Source: Sequoia sempervirens (taxonomy: Eukaryota > Streptophyta > Pinopsida > Cupressales > Cupressaceae). From it: a DNA stretch of 64,000 nt. The stretch spans positions 62,001 to 126,000 of the forward strand of contig VDFB02262634.1 of NCBI GenBank assembly GCA_007258455.2. Direction: 5' to 3'. Below, one piece after another: positions 22,343-33,249 of the stretch. Every line of letters begins with the position of its first letter. Position 1 is the stretch's first letter. A model generated the notes under the pieces. The model was not told the origin of the DNA and searched no databases. It saw nothing but the letters and a program-made list of their open reading frames with translations. The translations under genes and the position numbers were made by a program.

Positions 22343-22544
22343 TTGCTTCCGTTGCTTTTCCGCTCGCTGTCACTGATATAACTAAACCAGTAACGAGTAA
22401 AAGAAAAGCCTCAAGGAATCAAAAGTGAGATAGAACTCCCACTGTACTTTTAACTCTCACAAGTCTTCTTACTTTTGATTCCTTGAGGCTTTGCTTTTGC
22501 TTGTTACTGGTTTAGTTATATCAGTGACAGCGAGAGAGAAAGCT

Positions 22545-23148
22545 ATGGAAGCAAGCAATATAGGAACCTCTGGAACCCTCACGCATACAAATAAACTTAA
22601 TCCTTTCGCCCCTGAATTCTACCCAGCTGCACATCCAATTCGTTCCAGTTACCCTTTTTATGTTGCTTCCCAGTTGCCATTGAGCTCACCCACCATAGCA
22701 CCTGCTCACCCAATAGGTTCTTCTCCTCAAGGGAACCAAAGCAAACTGGTGGCATTCAACATGGATGCCACCATTTCTAACAACCTTTTGCGAGAAATTT
22801 TCCAACAATATGGCATGTAGATCTATTTTTTCCGCTTTATTTTGGTTTATCAAACTTACATATGAAATACAGTCGGTTACATTATTGTTTCTCAAACATT
22901 TTTTTTTTGTTTGTACTGCAGGCACAGTAATAATAGTGGATTACAGTCTGAATGACGATAGGATAAGATTCATAACATTTTTTGCTACGGGAGATGCAAA
23001 TCGTGCCCTGGCAGCCTTGGAGGGGCAGAGAGTTAGATCCATAAGATTGAAGATCCGGCAGAGTCATTGTAGTCCTGGTCCAAATCCCGAACTTACTTAG
23101 CGTCCCAACAATATTCCCCCTCGTCTTCGAAAACAGGACCAAATTATC
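22545..23148 (+). pseudogene. Mei2/terminal-ear1-like (PAM2 + RRM) fragment, right arm
   Basis: Exon 1 starts with an ATG at 22545. Residues 14-26 are a PAM2-like motif (KLNPFAPEFYP), which in other proteins binds the MLLE domain of poly(A)-binding protein. An RRM follows: LVAFNMDATISNNLLREIF, then after an intron TVIIVDYSLNDDRIRFITFF, NRALAALEGQRV. This layout suits plant Mei2-like/TEL regulators. To keep the RRM in frame the intron must run from GC at 22813 to AG at 22921, a GC-AG intron. Exon 2 ends near 23148 at gtacgt, after a TAG at about 23098. Only the N-terminal part of such a gene is present, so it is probably a fragment. Confidence 0.68.
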
Positions 23149-23400
23149 GTACGTATTTTGAATTTTTCGTTTAATGTTTCTCCTTTTTGTACATGTTTTC
23201 AAGTCTGCCTTAAAATATTATCTCTAACATTATCATAAGTATTTTGAATTTTGTTTTAATGTTTCTTCTTTATATCCTATTTATGCACTATCATAGTATC
23301 CTCTCTGGTCATTTACACATTATATTATCCATATATTGCCTCTGTATTACTATATATTTGTATGTCTATAAACATTTTTATATATGCACATATGTATCAT

Positions 23401-23720
23401 AAATGAGAAAGAGAAGCAGAACCAAGAGCAACAAAATCCTAATGAACACCAGCAAGAGCAGCAGCAGCATAATCGATAGGAACATCAGCAAGAGAAGCAA
23501 CACCTATGTGAAAATTAGCAGCAAAAGCAACCCGAATGTAAGCAAAAGCAGCAAGACCGTCCATACCAAGAGCGACAGCAACACTTCATAACACAATCAA
23601 CAAAATTCATATCAATATCAACAAAAGGAAGAGCAGACGTAGGCAAGCAAGGGGAACAACAACACCCACACCAAGATCAGTATAGCATTTTTTATTTACA
23701 ATCTAAAAAAACTTAGGCAA
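23401..23720 (+). pseudogene. Gln-rich decayed coding remnant
   Basis: Just outside the right arm one plus frame is rich in CAA/CAG (QEQQNPNEHQQEQQQH and similar) with several stops. It could be a downstream Gln-rich part of the same gene or simple-sequence DNA. No domain. Confidence 0.35.
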
Positions 23721-24119
23721 TAAAGATCGAGTTTGCGAAATTGAGTTCATAACATTTTTGTTTTACAATTTTATTGGTCTTTTTTTGGAGCGATTTATCT
23801 GCCATTTTTAATTAATGTTTGATATCTCAGAATGCAATTATTATTGAGAAAGTTAAAATTTTGAAATTATTTTGAAAAAGTTTTAAAAACAGTTACACAG
23901 TGTGATTTAAAAAAATTTATTGAGACTAGAACATGACCTTAAAGTGTTGATGAGGTTAAAAATAAAATATATTAACTTTATCAAATTTAAAAATAGTCAA
24001 TTTATTCTCTCAAAATTTAAATTATTATTCTAAACTATTTACGAGGTTTCAATTCCATTACTACAACTTAGGTGAGGTTTAGTCATTTTTTGTTACAATA
24101 TGTTTAATATTAACTTAGG
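23721..24119. other. AT-rich spacer, nothing recognised
   Basis: Homopolymer-rich sequence without ORFs or repeats that I can support. Confidence 0.5.
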
Positions 24120-24740
24120 TGAATACTCCTTGTCCAAGTATATAACATGTAGACATATTGCTAGAATAATAAGCTATTCCAATTGATAGTATAGTTGTAA
24201 TGATAGAAATTCTCAACAAGGATTTCCTTCTGTACAAAAGGGTTATGGGTATTTGAAAGATTCTTTTGAGCTAAAATAAAAGAGTACTTTTATATTTTCC
24301 ATTATGAATTTAATAAAATATTCCAATTACAGGAAAATTACAAGAATCTCCTACCTGCCACATATATTATACAACTATGGGTATTTGAAAGATTTTTTCG
24401 AGCTAAAATAAAAGAACTTTAATATTTTCTATTATGAATTTAATAAGCTATTCCAATTAATACTACAGTGGTAATGAAAAAAATCTCAACAAGGATTTCA
24501 TTCTGTAGAATACGGGTATGGGTATTTGAGAGATTTTTTTGAGCTAAAATAAAAGAGTAATTTTATATTTTTCATTATGAATTTAATAAGCTATTCCAAT
24601 TTATAGATTTTTGAGCTAAAATAAAAGAGTAATTTTATATTTTTTAGTATGAATTTAATAAGCTATTCCAATTTATAGTATAGTTGTAATGACGAAAAAT
24701 ATCAACAAGGATTTCATCCTGTAGAATAGGGTAGAATCAA
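24120..24740 (+). repeat. AT-rich tandem repeat array, about 4 units
   Basis: Units of about 100-140 bp built on gggtatttgaaagattctttt, gagctaaaataaaagagta, cattatgaatttaataagct and attccaatt. A second array of the same unit lies at 56216-57070. Confidence 0.75.
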
Positions 24741-25560
24741 GCAAAAAGGCATGAATCGATAGTATCAACCATCAAATACATAAAACTCAAACCCTAGGAC
24801 CCTAATCCAACAATGAAGCACAAATGAACATGGAAATACAAAATAACAAAACAATATTACCAACAATACCTATGTCGTGATTGAATTAACTGCATTCCTC
24901 TTCTCCATTTTTCTTTATATCAAAGATAGTAGTTGTGGTTGTCTGTAGCTAGCTAGGGTTGAAATGAAAGTGATAGGTGTCTTATAGAAAACCAAATTTT
25001 AATGAAGGGTCAAGATCAAATGATGAAGATTAATGGACGAGATTGCTTGAGAAGCAATGGAATAGGGTTAGGGTAAAAATAGGGTTTAGTTAAGGATGGA
25101 TACGTCAAGGGATAAGAATGACATAGATAAAGAGGTTGACACAAGTTGGAGAGTAACTGAAATAATTATAAAATTATTTAAACTTGAGGGAAAGCGAATA
25201 ATTAAATAATTAAAACAATTATTTAATTATAGAAGAAAGGGAAAAGTTTGACTTTTAATTAAAATATAAATTTAATTAAAAGTGAAGGAAAAAGACAAAA
25301 TATTAAATAATTAAAATAATTATATAATAGCAAGGAAAAGGTGGAAAATAATTAAATACATAGAATTTATTTAATTATGGAAGAAAAACTATGAATAATT
25401 AAATAAATACTAATTTATTGAATTAAATAAATACTAATTTATTTAATCAAAGGAAAAATAAATGGAGAAATGAATTAATTAAATAATTAAAATTATTTAA
25501 TTAATAGAAGAATATGACTTTAGACAATAATTAAAATTATTCAATTATGCAGGGGAAGAA
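24741..25560 (+). repeat. Dispersed repeat tail with AT-palindromic sequence
   Basis: 24741-25100 matches 57080-57380 in the same order (cacaaatgaacat, gatgaagat, gcttgagaagcaatg, aatagggttaggg), so array plus tail form one repeat family. From 25150 it becomes aattaaataattaaaattattt-type low complexity with many short palindromes, also seen at 57480-57640. No genes. Confidence 0.65.
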
Positions 25561-27215
25561 GAGGAAAATGACACTCTAGGCCTATCATATTTTTCAATGT
25601 CTATATTTTTCCCCTCTTTGATAAAATGTAGTTTATTGTGTTGTGTCAAAGAAATTTAGTCTAGGACATGTCCTAATACAAATGGGATAGACCCATGCCC
25701 CCTCAGAAATTTTGTCACAAATTTTGATGTTTTAAAAAAATTTGAAAGGTTATTCTGACAAGCAAATTGGATAGGCATGAATGCAAGGATTGATGAAAAT
25801 AAATGTTAGCAGGAGGAAAATGTTAGCATGTTAGCGTGAAATTAGATGATTGAAGAGGGATTGATATTTTGCTTCAGAGATGCTAAGCTTGCATTTTTAT
25901 CGTCATTGGATGCTAAAACATAGAAAATGGACAATAACCACCATGGTATGACATAGACCAAGGTGTGCAATGTTATCCCTTTGTGAAAAAAAAGACACTT
26001 AAGACATAAGGAATGCCATAACTCATACTAGGAGCAAAGTTTCCCCAATCTTTTTGTCAAGACAAACCACAAACAACAATAAAAGAAAATGTAGGTCATT
26101 AGACATCATCGCTTCTCTAAATATTTCTTGGGCCATAGTCGAGGTGGCTAGTAACATGACCAAAATATAAATCAAGAAAAAGATAAGAAAAATTGAACCA
26201 ACAATGTCAACAACCATTTAGATTTGTTTTTCCAGTGGTTGTATGCTGATAGGATTGATAGGATTGATTGGATGGTTGATTGACTAATTGATTGATTGAT
26301 TCATAATGTCTGGTTTCACAAAATGGAGAATGTTTTATAAGACATCGAGTCTAGTTTTGAACATGCAACCACATATATAAGGAAAATGATAAGGTTGATG
26401 AATGATATTTTTTTGGTTTCAGGAAGGACATGTCATCTATAAGATAAACAATAAGGTCAAGTCTGGTTTGAAGAAACAAGGAAAGTCATATAAGACATTG
26501 AGTCTAGATTCGATAATGCCACTTCTTATATAAGACTATTGATTGAATGGTAATTGTTGATTTGATTTTTGACTAATTAGGAAATTGACCAATTTGGTTT
26601 GAAGATGAGTTAGATAGTTTGTCTAATTGCTCCATGATTTTTCTAAGACTGAGATGACTATTTGTGTCTAATCAAGGTATCTGATTGTTTATGTTATGAA
26701 TAGTTACTAATGTGACAAACCCTAAAGGACTACCTTGTGCCTTAGGGGCTCATCAGTGATGGCCTTGCCTATGTAACATGCACAAAGACATCATAGTTTG
26801 ACTATGACTCAAGTAAAAGATACTTCATTATGAATGATGATTTACTCTATTCTACAAACCTTAAGGACTGACCTAGTGCCTCAGCGGCTCATTGATGATG
26901 GCCTTTCCTACATGAAGTCCTAGAGGCAACATAGTTCAACCATCTTTGAATTGACATGAATTGACGTTGTTTTTGATATTTTGAAGGTTATTTCGAGGTT
27001 TTTGGATTTTTGGGAATATTTCAATGTTTTTTTGCTTTTTGAGGTCTTTTTAAAATTTTTTTTGACATAGTGATCTTCAATACCAATTTTAGGATCCATT
27101 GAAGACATGAGTTAAGTACTTTCCCCTAGTCAGGTATAAGACCGACTTATTAGGGATGGAAGCAAATAAGTCTTATCATGGATGGGTATGGAAGGCGAAA
27201 GATGTGAAATGTCAA
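25561..27215. other. AT-rich spacer with short repeats
   Basis: No gene is supported. About 26240-26300 is gattgatt-rich. Two units near 26340 and 26495 share ataagacatcgagtctag. Two units of about 147 bp near 26717 and 26861 share aaggact, tgcct, gggctcat and gatggccttgcctat. These may be the decayed 3' part of the P element. Confidence 0.45.
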
Positions 27216-28157
27216 CTATTCTAGGTGATGAGAAGAACAACAAAGCATTATTATGAAAATTTTAGCCAAAAGCTTATAATCAAGGATGAAATCACTACAT
27301 AAGGTTGAATAGGAATTGACATGGTTAGAAGGATCTCCCTTCCCTACATATTTCTCAAATCTAGGCACTTCTATACCTTGTGGCATTAGTGGTTTGAATA
27401 TCCCCAAGGATAATGGGATGTTTTTGACATAATATGTAGGTGGGCAATTTTGGTTTTGGTTGATCATGGAAATTTTTGTTTGCATGGATGAAATGGTTTG
27501 AAAGAGTTGAGCTATAAGAGGGTCATTACTTGTGTTATGAGATGTATGTGAGAAAGGTGGAGGGGTGTATGTGTTTGAAGGGAAAGTGAATGGGATTCTC
27601 ATAGGTGGCATGGTGGTAGGAGATATAATATGGGATGCGACAAAGGTATTAGGAAGTCTAGCAAAGACAACTAAGTAAGGTATCACATTACTATTTGGTT
27701 GCATTATTGTTGTGATGTGAGCAGTTGTATAAGTAGGAATGGAGTTCATGCTTGTGAGAGGAATGCTAGTTCCTCCTTGGTTTGTAACACTGTTTATAGT
27801 TTGACAACCACTAGTGGTTAAGGGAAAGCTTTTGACAAAGATCTGAACTATGTTTCTCATAAGTTCAATTCCATCTTCTCTTTCAAGCATGTGATGAATG
27901 TTTTCTATGGTAGGAATTGTAGTAGTTGAAATGTTTTCAAGACTTATTTGATGTTGTAAGTTTACTATGTCTTCATGAATTTGGAATATCTTTTCTTAAG
28001 GGATGTCATCAAATATTGTTTCAACATGAGACACAATACTTGAAGGAAAAGAGTTGTGAAGGGTATTATCCATACCTAGTGTACTAGTGTTAACAGCCGT
28101 AGTGAAAGAGTTAGGCAACCTAAGGTCCACAATGATTGTATTATCATGGGATGACAT
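27216..28157 (-). pseudogene. P-element gag (Ty3/Gypsy), nearly open
   Basis: The ATG at 28157 opens a frame of about 314 codons with one TAA at 27996-27998. The N-terminus reads MSSHDNTIIVDLRLPNS. A Pro/Thr/Ser-rich middle follows, then a capsid-like motif, GIEVPRFEKYVGKGDPSNH, then LCSDF, typical of plant Gypsy gag (the PKFEKYDGTGDP pattern). It stops short of the usual later part of gag. It lies about 230 bases inside LTR P and on the same strand, so it belongs to that element. Confidence 0.8.
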
Positions 28158-28374
28158 GAGTCACAAACTTCATCTCACTATAGTATCAACAATAGGACAC
28201 CAAATACTCATGCAATGTCTACTAAATGCAATGTGAATGCAAATTCAGTATAAGCTAAAAACAATGAAATTTTTCTAATATAAATTCTTAAAACTGAAAC
28301 AAAAAGGTAGTAATAGAAAAAAAAACTCAAAAATAGGAAATTCAACCCAGAAAAATGCAATACAAAATTTTCCA
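28158..28374 (-). other. P-element leader between gag and primer-binding region
   Basis: AT-rich untranslated leader on the minus strand. No other feature. Confidence 0.4.
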
Positions 28375-28392
28375 AAGATTGATTCACCACCA
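28375..28392 (-). other. Possible primer-binding site of element P
   Basis: The minus strand reads tggtggtgaatcaatc directly after the inferred LTR end (aaaaca). A similar tggtggtgaacccc follows LTR Q at 16258. I cannot match it to a tRNA with confidence. Confidence 0.35.
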
Positions 28393-28589
28393 TGTTTTGA
28401 CTTGGAAAGAAGATATAATGAATAATGAAATGCAATATGTAAAATCTAACCCTAATTTGATGAAAACGACTTAATAAATGACCTAAAACAACAAAGAAAT
28501 AGAAACAACAAGTAGGTAAACTAAATGTTTGCACCTGTGAGCTAGAATGAACTTCTAAAAATTTGGAAATTATATTGCTAATGTCATAT

Positions 28590-28622
28590 GGAGCTCATTC
28601 ACTAGCCCTGGTGAGTTAGTCC
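28590..28622. promoter_or_regulatory. LTR P dyad (downstream of TATA), copy 1
   Basis: ggagctcattcactag, centre, gagttagtcc. Imperfect inverted repeat of the P/Q dyad family. Confidence 0.5.
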
Positions 28623-28706
28623 ACTTTCTGGGTGATTGCTCCATAACATGTTTTAGAAAAGTGGGTATTTAGATTTAAAAAAATTCTCTATAAGATAGCT
28701 GCAATT

Positions 28707-28738
28707 GGACTCATTCACCAACAGTGGTGAATCAATCC
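28707..28738. promoter_or_regulatory. LTR P dyad (downstream of TATA), copy 2
   Basis: The inner arms attcacca and tggtgaat are perfect around acag, and the outer arms (ggactc, atcaatcc) are degenerate. Confidence 0.55.
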
Positions 28739-29494
28739 ACTTTAGGGTTTCTGGAAATTCTGAATGAGAAGTTGTGGCTTTAAGTCTGGTTTTCTACTCC
28801 TAATTTAGATTTGGGTCTAAAACTGCAACATTCAACTTGTAGCTCCTCTCCAAGCTTCTCCTAGACTTGCTTGTAACTTTGAAAACTTTGAATTGCTTTG
28901 AAAACTTGATGAAAACCTTTTCAATCTTTCTCTTAATTATCCCTATCTCCTAGACCTACAAATCACATTCAAAGAGAAGGGAAAATGTTTGGCGGTTAGT
29001 AGATAGGCAAAAATATGAAAGGAGAATGATGAATGAACAAAGTGCAATGCTTCAACTCACCAAACCCTAGTGACAAGATGTTGTAACAATGCTTGAGAGG
29101 GAAACAATGGATGTGAACCTTGAATATTTCTTGAAGGATGTTGATCTTGAATGCAAAGCTAGCTTGAATTGTGAGATCCTACACCACAAATGTTAGCTCC
29201 ATAACAAACATGATGTAAAAAATCTTTCACATGATAGATGATACTTGAAAATGTTGCAAAACACTTGAAAATATGCTCTTGAAGAAACTTGAAATCTCTT
29301 GTAAACACTTGTGAACTCCAATTTTCTATAGTGCATGAATACTCAAGTTACTAGGATGAAAATGAGTGATTGAACCTTGTATTTATACTCAATTATGCAA
29401 TAAATCCTAAAAATGCAACACTACAAGCTGACCTTAGATCTAAGATCAAATCATACCTCATTCACTACAAGTGGTCAATGGGTCTGACCTAAGT

Positions 29495-29526
29495 GGACTC
29501 ATTCACGAAGGGTGGTAAATGAGTCC
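29495..29526. promoter_or_regulatory. LTR P dyad in U3 (block 2), perfect 9-bp arms
   Basis: ggactcatt and aatgagtcc are exact reverse complements. The degenerate counterpart in block 1 is at 12048-12080. Confidence 0.6.
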
Positions 29527-30027
29527 CACCTTAGGTGTTTTGAAGTGGGTTTTTGGATTTAAGTTCCCTAAATGACTTTGTCAAGATTTTTCTCAAAAAT
29601 AACCATGAATAAGGTTTGTGGATGCAATTTGGGGCCAATTAAAGCATAATAAAGGCCAATAATTGAATAAAAACCTTAGGAGAATGTGAAAGTGTGTTAC
29701 AACACTTTACAACACCCTAGAAAAGGTCTCAATTATGCTCAATTTGGTTAAAATTATGTTCAAGATCCTATAAAAGTGTGAACATGTCTTACAACACTTT
29801 ACAAGACCTTTGCTAGGCTTGAATTAAAGTATGAAAAGAGGTGTAATAGCCTTGGTGAAAGTGGGTTACAACAGTTCACAACACCTTTACAAGACATTGA
29901 TAAATACATTTTATTTACTTTGCAAGGGCACAAGACTTAATGTGAATGAGTTAGAACACATTACAACATAAAATCAAGACCACTTGTAGGCTTGGATTCG
30001 ACAAGAGAGGGCTAAACCCTTGAGGAA

Positions 30028-30564
30028 TTCTCACTAGCAAAAAATTTCGTCACTACACACTCACAAGTAGAAAAGGAACCTATGGTTTTCAAACCTACTT
30101 CTACACAAACACTGCTTAAAAACTGTAACAAAAGAAACCAAAATGCTAGAGATCATAGGCCTAGATGTCGTGCTATTTCTCAAAAAATGACAGACAAGAA
30201 CAATGCAGAAAACTAGAATCTGAACTTGATAGAAGAAATAAACAATGAGTCTTCTCCATTACAAGAACCAACAGAACCTATGTATCCAACAAAAAAAGGA
30301 TCAACACCTTCTATGGCTATTATTATTCGTCCTCCTATTGTGATTAACTTGGATGATGATGAGGAAACTACAAAGATTGGAAAACAAGTGCATGATGAGT
30401 TGAATACATTGTTTTCTTCTTCTATGATTTTAGATGATAAATATCATAATAAGAGTGTTGAACCTAGTATGTGTTCTAGTTTGACACTTGATGTTGTCCC
30501 TTTGGCTAGTTTCTCGCCTTCCATTTATATCAACCGAGATTGGGAGGCAGATGACCTTCTTTAG
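30028..30564 (+). pseudogene. Q-element ORF, unknown acidic protein (block 2)
   Basis: Counterpart of 12581-13117 with a few amino-acid changes (for example IIIRPP for ISIHPP, KIGKQ for KVEKQ) and the same TAG between the halves. No length change occurred in the main part, so the frame survived in both copies. No recognised domain. Confidence 0.4.
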
Positions 30565-31469
30565 GTTGACTCACTTGTGCCTTACTAGTATTTTGTTTTC
30601 TTTTGTGATTGCATGTGCATAATGTGATCCCCCGTGATGTTTCATTTAATATTTTCCTCTCTCTTTTTGCATTCCTCTATTTCTACCTACATTCCTCTCT
30701 ATGTCGTAAATATTTTTATTGTATCATTTTTTCCTTTTGGGGATGACACAAGGCGTCGAGACACCCAAGTCTCTTCAATGTTGACCCAAAATTTTTTTCC
30801 ATTTCATTTTCATAGCTTTTCATTTTTGTTTTGTGTTTTTTCCTTTCGGGGATGATGCAAGGCATCGAGACACCCTATGTCTCTTCCATGTTGACCCAAA
30901 ATGTTTTTCATTTATTTTCCCTATTTTTGTGTAATTCTTTCAATTCTATGTGTATTTGGGGAATGATAACAGTTCCTAGCTCTTTAATATCATTGGAGCA
31001 AAGACAAATACTAACCCTGAATCCATAGATTCCTTATGTGTTTCTGGAGGGAAACACTCTTCTTTTCCTTTTTTATCTTTTTTCTACTTTAAATTAATTG
31101 CTCACAACATGGTGTTTAGTAATTCCTTTAAAGTGGGGGCATACATTGCAATTATTTTGGCATGATTTCATTTGCATTTTTTTATGTTCCTTGATGTGAT
31201 TTTCTTGTGTCATCTAATGTTGTCTCTCTTTATGGTGACAATGGGAGTAATTTCCATCAAGAGCCTGATCTATCTTAGCATATTACATTCCTCTTAGTGG
31301 TGATGTGATGCATTGCATTTCCTAAGTACTGAAAAAGTAGTGAATCCTTTATTCTTTTATTGGTCTTCTCTTGGAAACATTTGGAACAATGTCCCCTAAG
31401 ATTAAGACCTCATACAAACTAAGAAAAATTGCTTTGAACATCTCTCTTTCTCGTTTTGTTGCATTTTTG
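30565..31469. other. Q-element non-coding region (block 2)
   Basis: Pyrimidine-rich spacer matching 13118-14021, with the same two-unit repeat at 30735-30915. No gene. Confidence 0.55.
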
Positions 31470-31860
31470 TCCTTATCATAGTCATGGAGGTATGGCTTTG
31501 ATTTTGACCTCTTGGGGCTCACCTAGTGGACACTTAGCTTCACTATCCCTTGTGAGCATGCATCTTTATCCCTATCATAGTCATGGAAGTATGGCTTTGA
31601 TTTGGACCTCTTGGGGCTCACCTAGTGGACACCTAGCCTCACTAGCCCTTGTGGGCATACATCTTCAATGTCCTTATAATAGTCATGGAGGTATGGCTTT
31701 GGTTTGGACCTCTTGCGGCTCACCTAGTGCACACCTAGCTTCACTAGCCCTTGTGAAAATGTATTTATGTTCTTATCTTAGTCATGGAGGTATGGATTTG
31801 ATATGGATCCCTGGGGCTCACCTAGTGAACACCTAGCTTCACTCTAGCCCTTGTGAGCAT
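31470..31860 (+). repeat. 99/102-bp minisatellite (block 2)
   Basis: Same four units as 14022-14415 with the frame 31456-31836 still open. A short CT-rich stretch after it (31975-32015) is shorter than in block 1 (14525-14572), a simple-repeat length change. Confidence 0.72.
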
Positions 31861-32252
31861 TGCTTTTTTTTGCATAGTGGACAATGTGTTCCACTTGTAA
31901 GCATTTTTGGAAAAATAGCCTAAACCTAGTCGACAATGTGTTGGATAGCCAATCGAGGCTTGATCCACTAAATTTTTCATTTTCATTTTCCTTTTCCTTT
32001 TCCTTTTTCTTTTCTTTGATGGTGTGTGCTTGTGATTTGATTATGGCTTCATACATCATCCACCAATGTATTCCTCTATGCCTATGTTGGTTTTCCATAG
32101 GATATCAATCCTGGGGGGCTTGATCATCCCTCTCAATTGTATTCATCCTATATTACTTGCATTCATACATTTCTAGCCCTCTTGATTGTGTGGTTGGCTA
32201 GTTTAGTGTGAGTTTGGAGCAAGTTCATCCTCTCACTAATGTGGGGGCTAAA

Positions 32253-33090
32253 TGTAGTGTAGAAAAATGCATAACCTTTTCATTTTCACACTTTTTTAGG
32301 CCCACCTTGCTTAATTTATGCCTCTTTATGGCTTAGTTGGTCCTATTGTGCATTCAAAAGCCCTATGAATTACATCCTTTCATGGCTTATCATGAAAAAC
32401 ATTAACGGATAAATGATTATTTAATGATTCTGGCTGTGTGTCCCTGATTTTTGGGTTAGGACTAAGTCACCACCTAGGGAATTTTAGTCCCCCGAAGGTC
32501 TTGGGACCCTAGTTTGAAATGCACCTGAAAAAGGTCCCTTCTTGGAGTTTGTGCCCTAAGATTTGAGCCTAGAGACTAGTAATTTTAGGATCCAATTTCA
32601 AATTTTGGCAAGATTTACCCTCCTTTAATCAATGAATTCATATGTTGGCTTGTTGTCTTGTAATTTCAGGATATTAAGCATAGATAAATATAGATACAAG
32701 GTTCCTTCACTCATTTTCACCTAATACTTTTGCAAGAGTATTCATTATAGCATAATTGAGTTCACAAGAGCATTCAAGATTAGATTCATTAAGAATTTGG
32801 AGCCATCATCAAGATTCAAGCATCATATCAAAGACATTGTTGCATCATTTTTTTTTTGAGCTAACATTTGTGATGTATGGTTTGGATTCAAGCAAACATT
32901 TCAAAGCAAGATCTATCAAGCATTCAAGTGATTCAAGAACTACATCCATTGAAGCCATTTCAGGCATAATTATAGCCTCCTATAACAAGGGTTTGGTGAG
33001 TTGTAACATTGCAAGTTGTTCATTCATCATCCTCTTCCATTATTCTATTTCATTTCAAGATTTCCTTATCAACAGTGGGTTTGACCAAGG
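32253..33090 (+). mobile_element. LTR Q (block 2), part left of element B
   Basis: It begins tgtagtgtag after gtgggggctaaa. Compared with block 1 it lacks dyad 2 (junction gagactagtaattt near 32575). The LTR is split at 33090 by element B and resumes at 51210. Confidence 0.6.
33086..33090. repeat. Target-site duplication of element B, left copy (caagg)
   Basis: caagg precedes the LTR start tgttgtgccc and recurs at 51205-51209. Block 1 has a single caagg at 15675-15679. Confidence 0.93.
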
Positions 33091-33249
33091 TGTTGTGCCC
33101 TCAGCACACACACCCCGTTCAGAACGGGGACCCTCTTTTCTTTCACCTTGTTAGGCCTTTCAGGGCTGCCTCATTTTGCGTGCCCCTCTTTTTTGATGTT
33201 CTGCATGGTCGATATTGCTCCAAGGTTTCATCCTAAATCAACCACGCTT

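Larger units (their letters stand above)
21569..23400. repeat. Large inverted duplication, arms about 0.86 and 0.93 kb with a 45-nt loop
   Basis: 21569-22425 is the reverse complement of 22471-23400 apart from scattered mismatches and indels. The centre reads tcaaggaatcaaaagt on the left and acttttgattccttga on the right. Each arm carries the same two-exon gene fragment with its introns, so this is a duplicated genomic piece rather than two retrocopies. Transcription across it would give a long hairpin RNA. Confidence 0.88.
28393..30057 (-). mobile_element. LTR P (block 2), uninterrupted, about 1.67 kb
   Basis: The minus strand runs from tgtagtgacgaaat at 30057 to aaaaca at 28393. The TATA box is at 29379-29388. 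It carries dyads at 29495-29526 in U3 and at 28707-28738 and 28590-28622 after the TATA box. This copy shows the empty site of element A at about 29090-29094. Confidence 0.65.

Noticed and set aside
23401..23720. CAA/CAG-rich stretch as a CRISPR-like or satellite array
   Set aside because: No regular spacing or repeat-spacer structure; it reads as a Gln-rich coding remnant or simple sequence.
1..28829. Blocks 1 and 2 as giant LTRs of one huge element with 18528-28828 as its interior
   Set aside because: Block 2 runs unbroken into a P-element gag on the left and a Copia gag on the right, and the stretch between has no pol; a segmental duplication fits better.
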